Both the position numbers and the translations under genes were made by a program. Below are positions 1-10,073 of a stretch of 64,000 nucleotides of DNA, piece by piece. Source of the stretch: Alectoria sarmentosa. Lineage: Eukaryota; Ascomycota; Lecanoromycetes; Lecanorales; Parmeliaceae. The notes under the pieces were generated by a model that saw only the letters and a list, made by a program, of their open reading frames with translations, was not told where the DNA came from and did not search any database. The first letter of the stretch is position 1; every line of letters starts with the position of its first letter. Location of the stretch: the NCBI GenBank assembly GCA_009733775.1, contig WOGZ01000009.1, forward strand, positions 1-64,000, read 5' to 3'.

Positions 1-902
1 AATTTGAATTATATAAAAATAATATATAATTATTTTTTTCGATTCGTTAATTAAATGAATGTTATAATATTTTCTTTATATTCATTATTGTTAATAAAAC
101 GAATCGTTGTTTCGATGCGAATTATTCGAATTTCAATTATTATAAATGATTTAATTTGAAAATACGATATTTTAATAGTTTTTATATCTTGATAAAGCTT
201 TTATTAACACGATTCTTTAAATTCGTTAATTAATACGAATAAAATAAGTGAGGTGATTTAATTATAATGTTAAAATTAATATAAATTATGTTATATAAAT
301 GTATTAAATAAGATAATTAAGTGAGAAGAAAGTATATATATAAAAAAAAGACATTTATATAAAAATAAATGTTTTTATTAAATCACGTTAAACTTAATTA
401 AATAGTGTTAAAGAAATGTGATATTAAAGAAAAGTTAACTTTATTAAAAATATAAAGTACGCTTATAATAAATATAATTTAAATACTTATTTTATTTTAA
501 TAATTTTAATAAAAGTAATAATTTTAATTTTAATAATAAAAATATAACGACAATTTTGATTTTTTGATATCTTAAATATTATTAAAAATTTAAAATAATG
601 TTAAATGTTTATATTTCGATATAAACGAAATAATAATTATAAAGAGAAATATATACTATAAAGTCGTTTATGAAATAGCGTTAAGTCGCGCTAAACTTAA
701 TCGAGTTATATAAATCGACAATAGTTTTATAAGACTCATCACGTGAAAATAATAAACATGATAGTATATAATAAAGTTGTTGCTCATTAATGAAAGACAG
801 TTAATCCTGCTGAAATCACACTTGAACGTAGTTTTAGTTCAATCCTAAACGACCCGCGCGAGTTCTTTTTCTAATATCGCTTCCAGTTATCATTATAAAA
901 AG
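1..902. other. AT-rich, RIP-like gene-free block (left edge)
   Basis: This stretch is almost pure A/T with scattered CG and no reading frame of note. It is continuous in character with the LTR element that starts at 991. The composition matches the RIP-mutated repeats of ascomycetes. I see no recognisable transposon protein in it. It probably consists of older repeat sequence downstream of the split MFS transporter. Confidence 0.7.
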
Positions 903-990
903 TCATATCAAACACAACGTTCCCACAATCATAATCTTCTCAGAAATCGCCTACGCAAAAGTGTGTTGCGCAGCTCGCACGTTTGCCAAA
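903..990 (-). pseudogene. C-terminal fragment of the MFS transporter, beyond the LTR element
   Basis: Reading the minus strand from the duplicated target CCAAA (986-990) gives ALANVRAAQHTFA, a stop (TAG), then AISEKIMIVGTLCLI and a terminal TGA at 903-905. This continues in frame from the ...VAGALV end of the MFS fragment at 3215-3593 if the LTR element and one target copy are removed. The last helix and short tail of a monocarboxylate-type transporter look just like this. The internal TAG is explained by a C-to-T or G-to-A transition. The join is my inference from reading frame and target-site duplication. Confidence 0.6.
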
Positions 991-1297
991 TGTTGTTGAA
1001 AACAGGTTACGCAGTGAAATAACTATAGACCGACAATAGAGTTAGGGCTTATGAATGACTGATTATGATTATCATAAAAAATATAAAGAAGAAAATCATG
1101 CAGGCGAGCATAAATCAATTAAATACACGAGAATAAATCTTATATTTTTATTAGATTTCTAAAAGTTTTATATCAAATGTCGATCAATTGAGAAATACTT
1201 TTCTCGAATTATCTGTCGAATTTATATGCTTCACTTATGATTACATTAATAATATTTCATAAACGAATTAAGCGAAACAATTATTATCCTTATAACA
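991..1297. repeat. 5' LTR copy
   Basis: This 307-bp copy aligns without gaps to 2908-3214. Relative to the other copy it carries A or T at dozens of sites where the partner has G or C, spread over its whole length. This is the heavily mutated copy of the pair. Confidence 0.85.
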
Positions 1298-1650
1298 TTC
1301 TCTCTTCATTATCTTTTTTGATTTTAACAATTAAAGATGAGACGTTTTCATCTTGTTATATAACCCCATAAGTTACATTAAGGAATTTCTCTTTTATGAA
1401 CATTCCTTTTGTTTAAAGATCACAAATTCATTTAACCTAAAGCATTATCATTATAATAGATTCACTTTTTGATTTTGACTCCCTCTGACCATTTAACCTA
1501 AAATACGAAACACTTTCCTTGATTAATATAATCATACAGACCCATCTGAAGGTTCACTCTCTCATAAAGACTCTTTTTATTCAGAGATCCTCATCATATG
1601 CTCATCTTTCATGGGTCTTTCATCCACACATTCAATAGATCTTTCATATC

Positions 1651-1870
1651 ACCCACATACCGTAGGATTTCCGTATGCCTACATACTCGTAGAACTTTCA
1701 TAACCGTCTATCACTTATAAGACTTCCGTATACCACCCACATACCCATAAGAATTCCGTATGCCTACATACCCGTAAGACTTTCGTATGCCTACAACCCG
1801 TAGGACTTTCATATGCCTACATACCCGTAGGACTTTCGTATGACTACAATCCGTAGGACTTCCATGTACC
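1651..1870. repeat. Degenerate minisatellite inside the LTR element
   Basis: About eight or nine tandem units of roughly 25 bp follow a consensus close to CCGTAGGACTTTCGTATGCC plus TACATA. The units differ from each other mainly by C/T and G/A changes. The array lies in the interior of the element, well away from both LTRs, and has no coding frame. Confidence 0.75.
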
Positions 1871-2907
1871 TGGCCTTCAGCCTTCATAGACTACCCGAGC
1901 CTGCTCTTTCTGACGTTTCCCTCGAAGGTTATCATCATTACGACTATCTCGTGAACTGCTCTAACTGCTTCCTTCGAAGCTTTCGTCATCTCTATTCGTA
2001 AAATTACGAACGAAACATTTATCAACATAATGGTCGAACTTTTCACACTTTCAACATTGGATGTGCGATTTATTTTTACAACCGATATCGTTATTTCGAT
2101 TTCTTTGACCTATCTCATCACTTTAATAAATCTTTTCTTTGACAATCATAATAACGATTCGATACGTATTTTGTTTAACGTTTCAAAAACGCTTCATTAC
2201 AAATATCGAAGTTAAATTATTCGATTAATCAAAAATGTGTTTGATTATAACGTATTCCGTTCTTTAATAAGCGTTTATCATCACGATAATTATACATATA
2301 TTTAATAATAACGTTTGAAACGTAACATCTTTAATGTTTATTCGTAATTTCGTTAATGTAACGCACATCTGATCGATGAATTCATCGAATCTTTTATAAT
2401 ATTCATAAAATTCTTATAACAAAGACACGAGACGATCTTTATTATTCAAATTATAAACGCTTTTCAAAACGTCTCAAATTCCTTTCGATGATTTTATTTC
2501 TGTGATATGAATTTGTTATAACGATTTTACATGATTGATCAATAACGTTATCATTCATTAATCGATCATCATTCAATTTCTCAATCTTTTATTGAACGTA
2601 ATCACATTATCTGATGTCGATGACTTCGATAAGGTTTCAAACACGAAATCTCATAAATCTTTATTTCGAAAGAATCGTTTATATATGTTCAATCATGTTC
2701 GATAATTGTGAAACTTTAATAAATTAAATCGAATATGCGGCGTCTTGAATATAAAGGGATTTAAATTATTCAAATTGATTTATAAAAATACGTCATAAAC
2801 TCATATCGTCGGCGCCGAGGCGGATGTCTCATGTTTTATTTAATTCATTATCGTATTTATACGAGACAATGATGTAATCGTATCGATGATTAATCGAGTT
2901 TATAACT

Positions 2908-3214
2908 TGTTGTTGGGAATAGGTTACGCAATGAAATAATTATAGGTCGACAATAGGATTAAGGCTTATAAATGATTGATTATGATTATTATGAAGAATA
3001 TAAAGAAGGAAATCATGCAGACGAGCATGAACCAACTAAATACATGAGGATGAGTTCCATGTTTCCATCAGATTCTTAGAAGTTTCATATCAAATGTCGG
3101 TCAACCGAGGGGTACCTCCCTCGGGCCATCTGCCGGACTTATATGCTCCACTCATGGCTACATTAGTAGTATTCCATAGGCGAATAAAGCGAGGCAATTA
3201 CCATCCTCATAACA
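2908..3214. repeat. 3' LTR copy, mutated only in its left half
   Basis: This is the 307-bp partner of 991-1297. Its first part (to about 3076) has its own C-to-T and G-to-A changes. Its last ~135 bp look unmutated and GC-normal, while the matching part of the other LTR is heavily altered. The stop codon that now ends the interrupted MFS frame (minus strand, 3207-3209) lies inside this LTR. Confidence 0.85.
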
Positions 3215-3951
3215 CCAAAGCCCCAGCAACCATCGCACCGACCAATTCTCCTGCTGCCGCAGCACAATAGCTCATGCCCATGCGCGTACCGAGCTCGGCC
3301 GGCGATGGCGACAGAACACGATGAGAGATTGAAGCTGTCGGTGCCGTCACCAGGGTCCCAGAGACCAAGCCCCAGAGCGCACACCAAACGAAGAATTCGG
3401 GAATCATTCTGACGCTCATCCAACTAAAAAGCAGCACCGCACTGGCGACAGCCCAGAAGAAGAACAAAGGAATGGGCGTCATCTTTGTGCGAAGGATACA
3501 TGGCTTCGTGCGGCCAAGGGAGAGCCCGGCACTCGCAATGGCGAAAAGATATCCGGCGAGAATGTCCGAGGCCCCGAGCGCCTTTTGGCCCAAACAAGGG
3601 GATTCATGTCGACGGGATATAATAAGGAAGGAAGACTAAGGACAGGGTAGGAAGGAATAGGTTCTGAGGCGGCTCACGCAGCGCCGACATGTCAAACAGC
3701 CGGCGAGCTGGTTACGCATGGTTGGGCCACCGAAACAAAACCGGAAGAGCAACGCAAGCACGACCAGAATCGACGAAGGCAACGGAACGCACCGCCCGTG
3801 TGAATTTTATACTGGGGATCAATGAACGGAGCATGATGGGAAGAACGGTGCCTCCAACGCAAGCTCCTGGCGAGCAAATTCTGATGAGGGTGAAGGAGGA
3901 ACCTCCTGTTTTCCGATTTCTCGGCGGCGCAACAGGCTTAGATACACTCAA
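3215..3951 (-). pseudogene. MFS (monocarboxylate-type) transporter pseudogene, split by the LTR element
   Basis: The minus strand encodes pieces of a fungal MCT-like major facilitator. Near 3880-3720 is a GACVGGTVLPIML...LIPSIKF segment (typical G-x-x-x-G-G...PI of helix 4/5). Near 3690-3610 is LFDMSALREPPQNLFLPTLS...PYYIPS. At 3593-3215 is GASDILAGYLFAIASAGLSL, FFFWAVASAVLLFSW and ELGTRMGM...AGALV. The pieces follow the family order, but they are broken by an in-frame TAA near 3713, a TGA near 3608 and a one-base frameshift near 3595. The 3' end is cut by the LTR insertion. The first helices are not recognisable. In the living family these proteins carry monocarboxylates or related solutes across the plasma membrane; this copy cannot. 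Confidence 0.75.
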
Positions 3952-4416
3952 TTAGACTAAAAGAGCTCGTCTCTTAGCTTCTTTGCCCGACAAAATCATG
4001 CATATTCTCCCGCGGACTCTCAATATACGGAATGTAATGTTATCATGCGATGTTCGTACGTGTATCGCAGCTTTTCGTATAATGGATGCTAGTCAGCCTC
4101 GTGGGTCTGCAAAGAAGAACTCGGAAAGTCTCAAGTTTTCTGTTTTTGAAAAACGTCGCCTGATACTTCCCTCTATATGTGACTTATAACTTTACTCCTC
4201 TCCTAGCAAACTGATCAAGATACGGATATGTTTTATGTCCCATGTCCCGACATAATTTTTCCTGGGTTGTAAGCTCCTCGCCTTCTGCAGGTAGTGAGTG
4301 TCGGGAATGCTTTCAGGCAACAGCGACGGTCAACAATGACAAATCTAAAAAAGTGCGTAGTCCGGACCGTGAGTCGCCTCGCAAAGATATCTTGGATGAA
4401 CAAGAACGTTGCCTTT
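3952..4416. other. Intergenic, no gene seen
   Basis: Ordinary-composition DNA between the MFS pseudogene and the 3' end of the rhodopsin-domain gene. It may hold the lost 5' part of the transporter, but I cannot read it. No RNA gene or repeat is seen. Confidence 0.5.
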
Positions 4417-5904
4417 TTATACTATATTATCGTTGCTCTCATATTCCGGAGCGTTAGACTCTAAATGAACACTCTCTAGCTTTCGTAAGGATGAATCTTC
4501 ATCGATCTCCCTCAGAGCTATAGTGTCTTCAGCCCCAATGTCAATTCCATGTATTTCCGAGTATGGAGGCTGACTCGGACGGGATTCCTCGGATCCGTGG
4601 GAATTGTGCGAGCGCAATGACAGAACTGAGATCATGCTGCGAACGGTAGCAACCATTGACTGCAAGGAGCCTTTAATGAAGAGGGCTTGCAAAGTTGGTA
4701 GGCAGCTCGCAATGATCGCGAGACCGGCTTCGATCATGCTCCAGTAGAGAATAGTAGCCACAGCGACTGCCGATAGGTCTTTAGTCATAAGCCATAATTC
4801 GGCTGGGGGAGCTTACGGTATTCATCTGTTTGCAGCGAATAGTTACGAAGAGAGAGTTCGATCTGGAGTACCATGCGTGCCACCGATGCACCCAATGACC
4901 TGTATAGCATAAGCAAGGCATTCCTAGTTTACAATGCTGAAACATACGAAGCTCCTAGCATGAGGATACCAGTAACCGCGAGCTTGCGTGTTCTCGTCAT
5001 ATGGAGTTGCCAAATCTAAGGGCAGGACGGGAAAAAAGTAAGCATGATCATAGTGTCCTGAGTGATGACTCGAGACTTACGATTGGAAAGGGCAAGACCA
5101 AGACCAGCAAATCCGTGATGAAGTCAGAGACCATCAAAGCTTCCAGGCTTATCAGGCCGAAAATGCAGTGACGAACTTGTACAACCAGTGGTCCCCAATC
5201 CCAGTCCAAATGCCTTCGACAGTTGAAGATATGGACCAGAAAGAAGCTAATAGTCCATAGCACGACGATGATAGCGGAGACTTTCGTGATTATGTCGAAA
5301 GTCGACCAGGATCTTGTCACGAATAGACGACGGTAGAAGAATATCACGCTCAATTTAATGAAGCCGTAGGTTAGAATCATCAGAAGCAAGATAGCGAATT
5401 CGATCTGAGAAGCTCGTTAGTTGTCTAGTATCTTTTTTGACAATCGCAATTGCCGCAGCAAGAGATCATCCTACTAGCTCGAGAGTCTCTTGCCCTGGCA
5501 GCAATTCGGTGGCTTCTTCTTGGTCACTGTATCCTGATGGGGTAGGGTACCCCATGACGTGCTTTTCTGCGCCTGGATTCGTATTAGATCGAGACCAATT
5601 GAAGACCCATTAAGCGTAGAGTAATACCTACCGGCAATCAGGCAAGCTCCCAGGCCTATGATCCCGAACTGTCATCAATCAGCGTTCGCTACGAAGGCGT
5701 TGTTCAGCGATGTCTTTCACATACCAGCGCCGGTACGATCAACCAATCATCGGCTCCAAATCTCAACTTTTGCCTCAACCGCGTCCAGAATCGAAGACCC
5801 ACGACGATGATTGCGACAGCGGGGAAAACCGTGCCGGCGGCTATGACTTGTCCATGATAAGCGTAGGCAAAAGTAGAATAATTCAACGGCTGTGAGGTAG
5901 CCAT
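4417..5904 (-). CDS. SAT4/rhodopsin-domain integral membrane protein
   Basis: I read seven exons on the minus strand: 5904-5725, 5668-5632, 5572-5475, 5404-5081, 5015-4948, 4899-4817 and 4778-4417. All have GT...AG introns and phases that join, giving 383 residues. The start is the ATG at 5904 (MATSQPLN). The N-terminal helix TVFPAVAIIVVGLRFWTRL is followed by GADDWLIVPAL, the conserved DDW loop of the family. Then come IKLSVIFFYRRLF, a loop with NCRRHLDWDWGP, the helix SDFITDLLVLVLPFPIV, and the last helix MIEAGLAIIASCLPTLQALF before an acidic, Ser-rich cytosolic tail. Members are seven-helix fungal plasma-membrane proteins of mostly unknown role; some sit in metabolite clusters. The gene has a decayed relative at 10074 and an intact one at 42691. 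Confidence 0.85.
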
Positions 5905-6926
5905 GATGGCTGACTCCCAATCGAAGGATGACAATTTTGGTGGTTATGAGCGCTATATCGATGAAGCAAAAGAGATTTAAAAGTTCAGCGTTCTTGTTAA
6001 TTAGCTGGTATATGATCAGCAGGATCAGAAACGAGCAAAATCCCTAGGACTTCTAGAAGGCAGCGATTAAGGGGAAAGGCCCGTGCCTCCACTGTAGGTC
6101 ATGGAGCTCGAACAAGGGTAACCAGTGGAGATAGAGGCCTGTTCATATGGAGTTCTATCCCGAGGTGTGGTTCCTCTAACAGTTGCGGTGGTGAATGATA
6201 GGAAGCATGAAGGATCTATATGGGGGGTCCATGAGTATGAGACTACAATGCTAACAAAGGACTACATCGCAAAACTGCATGGGAAACATCTGACGAAATG
6301 AACATGCATGGAATGATCCAGAGCAGTCAAACAGGTTCAATTACCATCTTGCGTTGAAGCACCAAAATATAGTGGATGGTGGAACTTCAATGAGGTAGTA
6401 TTGAGCGACGCAGCGGCGCAGCGTCCTTGTCGCCTTGTAAAGATTCGAGATGGAATGTCACCTTCTGCTTTCATTTTCAATCTCAACGCTTGGCTGGCGG
6501 AGAGGATTGATCTGGGTCAGCCTTTTTCAATAGACTGCATCGTATGTGCCGCCCGTTCACAGGACGCCACAAACGGAAACCTTCTCCGACCAGATAGGAA
6601 TCTTTCTTGGAAAAAGGGCTGATCGTTTCGACCAGTCCTGGCTGAATATTATTTGCCCAGTCGAGAAGCTGGATCGAACCAATCCGTCTCCGCCTGCTTA
6701 TCTTCAAATACAGCCTGAAAATTCTTGGAACGATGTCATTTCGCATGGTCGGTAATCGTTAGCATGCACTGAAGCCATCTCTGTCCCATCAGCGGCCCGT
6801 CATATGTCAAGACATAAGCCTAGTTGCACGTCATCTAGGTGATTTCTACGTCTCCACACCCATACTGCTGACATTCCTGAAATTACAGGCCAGGCCTCAA
6901 AGTGAAGCCAGTCACAACAGCTCGGG
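5905..6926. other. Intergenic, no gene seen
   Basis: About 1 kb between divergent genes (rhodopsin-domain gene to the left, GNAT gene to the right), so it probably holds both promoters. Short overlapping frames at 6401-6755 on both strands have no recognisable motif or splice context. Confidence 0.5.
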
Positions 6927-7717
6927 ATGCCTTTCGAGATCCAGGAATTGGAGTCCGAAGCGGACTTTGAAGCGGACTTTGCGCACCTGATTGGGATTCA
7001 ATGGAAGGGTTTTGAAAATCCTCTATCCCGCCTGCTGCTTCTATTCTTTCCGGTTTTTGGGCCTAGGCCAGTGGACCGTTTTGCAGCGTTGGAAAAGTCA
7101 ATCGAACGCCAACTCGTATGGCATAGGACTGATCCTACCAGCCACTGGCTCAAAGCCAGCGACACAGAAAGCGGCGAGATAATCGGTGGCGCTTGCTGGC
7201 ACATTTTCACTTCAAACCCCTACGCCGACAAGACTGACCATTCTTGTACCTGGTGGCCCGATGGTGATCAGAGAGACTTTGCCAATACCTGCATGACACA
7301 ATTTCTTCGTTTCAGACAGACAAATATGGCACGGCCACACTTGTGTAAGTAGCCAGATACGATCGATCAACATGATGCCGAAGGAATGTCACAGTTCTTG
7401 ACATCTGTTTCACCCACCCTGATTTTCGTGGTCAGGGCGTAGGGAGCCTACTGGTGGAATGGGGACTACGAATAGCACAGGAGATGGAGCTTGAGGTTTA
7501 TCTTGATGCTAGTGACATTGGAAAGCCTTTGTATCAGAAGTATGGATTCGTAGAGGTAGGAAGGACCGATCTTCAGCCAACCGACAGACGTGATAGCGCA
7601 GAATGGGAAGAACTCGAGAAGAAGCTTCCTCCTTTTCACACATCGCATATGTGGAAGCCTGCAGGTGCACAATGCGAAGAAGGGGTGACAGTCAAGCCTT
7701 GGGAGGCAACAAAATGA
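6927..7717 (+). CDS. GNAT-family N-acetyltransferase
   Basis: There are two exons, 6927-7344 and 7395-7717, joined across a 50-bp intron (GTAAGT...CACAG). They give 246 residues from the start MPFEIQELES. The second exon begins with LDICFTHPDFRGQGVGSLLV, which holds the acetyl-CoA-binding motif A (R/Q-x-x-G-x-G, here RGQGVG). It continues with LEVYLDASDIGKPLYQKYGF, the usual motif B with a Tyr-Gly-Phe end. The first exon carries ENPLSRLLLLFFPVFGP and GEIIGGACWHIF, as in fungal orphan GNATs. The acceptor substrate cannot be predicted. The protein has no signal peptide, so it is probably cytosolic. Confidence 0.85.
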
Positions 7718-8913
7718 TTGCGACTGTTTCCTACAGAATGTCAAAGACAGATCCTCCCTCTACTGTCTCTGTCGTGAATGGTGACAATTAATGTCATCTG
7801 CCGAATTTGCAAATGTCAGCCGTTGGTCAATCAAAATATCTATATATGATTTTTTGATGTTCACGTACTTACCGACTGTCTATCCTCAAAGCTCACAGCC
7901 AGGTACCGCAGGCTCATACGTATCTTCTCCACTGGCAGTAGCCCTTTGACATAACGGCACACTAACGGACATGCCAACGAGAGCTGTCAAAGTCATGATT
8001 ATATAGGTCAGGAGACGCATGTTGATGGCTGGACAAGGATCAGCAGATAATTCTACGTGGATAATTGGGCTACCCGGACCCGGAAGGACTGACTCTGGTT
8101 CGGCTTTTGGATCGGTTCGTGTTTGAATTTTCCTTAGGATATATGGTGAGACAGAGTTGGAGGTGATGAATGATTTGTAGTCCGGGGGGGAAAGGAGGGG
8201 GGGGGGGGCGCATCTCTGAATTTATGCTATTTCTCTCAATTCAGAATGCAATCATTTTGATCTACGTAGCGTTGAATATGCGGGGTGTAGACCAAGCAGC
8301 AGTGAGGTTACCCGTTACATGGCGATTAAAAGCGGCAGAAGACAGTTGCCTCTTTCAATAGATTGCAGTCTCATGAAGAGATAAGCAATGAGCCAAGCTG
8401 AAGTGGATGATGTGTCTTGGTCTCCACTATGCACCTTGAAAACCCACTCACATGTAGGTCACTCGCATGGACGGCTTGCAAAATAGACGATAAATACCAA
8501 TCGATCTTCATACCAGATTGAGAGCTTCGCCCGTCTTTCGTAAAAGGATAGCATTGGATGCATGCCACCCTCTTGCGATTCTTGCACCTTCCCAGGTTCG
8601 ACAACTCTCTGCTAGTACTGTGGGTACGATGACGCAAGAACTAAAAGTTCTGCAGATTGCACGTTTAATGCCTCACGCCGCCTTGATCGATAGTTCAATG
8701 AGAGACATGTAAGCTTGAGCTGCTAAACGAGAGATAAGACGTGCAGCTCGTAATCCGCATCAGATTATTCTAGAACAGCGACTCGGATGCCTCCCACCAT
8801 CATGCCTGATGCTCGAGTCTAAGTATCTCGAACAGAGCAGCCGATGTTCCCACTATGCACTGCCGGTGTGAGATGGTATTATCTACGAGCATCGAAATGG
8901 GTGCTGTACATGT
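7718..8913. other. Intergenic, no supported gene
   Basis: About 1.2 kb with no recognisable protein. It contains a G-rich run at roughly 8189-8210. Short frames at 8371-8712 overlap on both strands and match nothing I know. Confidence 0.5.
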
Positions 8914-9942
8914 ATGGAAAAGAGAGGTATACCTAATGTTTCCTATCCTCCTATCCTACAAAATACAACCACACCAAAATATAAGTCGAAATGCAGGTGC
9001 CACCTTGCTGGCGAGGCAGTCTGCTTAAGGTTGAGATCGTCGCACGATCCGCTCCGTCGGGTTTTGCACCCCCGTTGCCGCCTTTGCCGTGACAGCATTG
9101 TCAGCTTATCCTGTCAGAAAAGACTGACCTGTCCTCGTCCATTTCGCCTGGAAGCTAACAAGATTGGGTCAGCTGGAAACCGTGCTTGTACCAGTACTCG
9201 ACCCTTTTCAAGGCTCCGCTTGGACTTTCTAGACTCTGTACGGAATACGATTGAACCGCCTAGAATCTTTACGGAATACGATTGGAGCGTCTGGGCCTTT
9301 TGGATTGACTGGTCTGCAATACCGGAAGCCTCCGCTTTCCAGGCGCAGCTGGATCTGAGTCAGAAATGTAACGCTGTCATACGACTGTTTTGCAAATTCA
9401 CTGGACGAATGAAAAGACAAACGATAGAGCCAGCTGATTTTATGGTGAATACCCGAGGGCTGTCGATTCAAAGGTTGGCGGTAGTTACTTGCGAATCTAT
9501 TTGTGATCCAAAGGACCTGAGGTGGATCCAAACAAGCATCCTCAAGCGGCCACTCTCAAACATGAATGCCACACCAAGGAGTATTATGCAGGCTTGGAAC
9601 GAGCTATATGCGGGGCACGATCACCTATCTGAAGATTTTCCGATTGGTGTTGTCAGATCAATAGGGAGCCGCTCTAATTGGAAATTGCATATGTATTCTG
9701 TCGGCAATAATAATCACAGGCAACGACTTCTTAACAATTGGCATAATGCTGCCCTGTACCCGGATCACCATTCCGTCAATCCTACATGCCCTGCCACGAG
9801 GTGCCGGTCCCTAGCACCATGCAGACACACTAGCGACACAGGCTCAACCCTTGGTCTGCCGTCTATCACCACCACCGCAGTTTACGATTGGAATCGGAGA
9901 CTCTATTCAGCCGCAATTCACTCCCCTTGCTTCTCCTCGTAA
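8914..9942 (+). CDS. Orphan 342-codon open reading frame
   Basis: A single uninterrupted frame of 342 codons starts MEKRGIPNVSYPP and ends PCFSS. I recognise no domain. It has several Cys and Arg in the first 80 residues (CRCHLAGE, CRLCRDS, CQKRLTC), but their spacing is not a known zinc finger. It also has a Trp-rich stretch, DWSVWAFWIDW, near residue 120. A short repeated DNA motif (ACGGAATACGATTG) occurs twice at about 9240-9285. A stop-free frame this long is unlikely by chance at this composition, but it could be an exon of a larger gene or a relic. The function is unknown. Confidence 0.4.
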   Translation: MEKRGIPNVSYPPILQNTTTPKYKSKCRCHLAGEAVCLRLRSSHDPLRRVLHPRCRLCRDSIVSLSCQKRLTCPRPFRLEANKIGSAGNRACTSTRPFSRLRLDFLDSVRNTIEPPRIFTEYDWSVWAFWIDWSAIPEASAFQAQLDLSQKCNAVIRLFCKFTGRMKRQTIEPADFMVNTRGLSIQRLAVVTCESICDPKDLRWIQTSILKRPLSNMNATPRSIMQAWNELYAGHDHLSEDFPIGVVRSIGSRSNWKLHMYSVGNNNHRQRLLNNWHNAALYPDHHSVNPTCPATRCRSLAPCRHTSDTGSTLGLPSITTTAVYDWNRRLYSAAIHSPCFSS

Positions 9943-10073
9943 AAGACGACTGCATTCAAGAGGAGTGGTATCAAAGGCCTCGATACGGTATCTGCGGTGT
10001 CTGGTCGACTTTACGAAAGGTTGACAAACCCCTGTGATTAAGATTATCCGGACACAGTGCTGTCACCTCATCA

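Larger units (their letters stand above)
991..3214. mobile_element. RIP-degraded LTR retroelement with 5-bp target duplication
   Basis: Two 307-bp direct repeats (991-1297 and 2908-3214) start with TGTTG and end with TAACA, so they have the canonical TG...CA ends. They are flanked by CCAAA at 986-990 and again at 3215-3219, a perfect 5-bp target-site duplication. The 1.6-kb interior has no gag or pol reading frame. At 2.2 kb in total this is either a non-autonomous (TRIM/LARD-like) element or a large internal deletion derivative. No clear primer-binding site or polypurine tract survives, so the orientation is not determined. The element interrupts an MFS transporter gene read on the minus strand. 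Confidence 0.85.
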
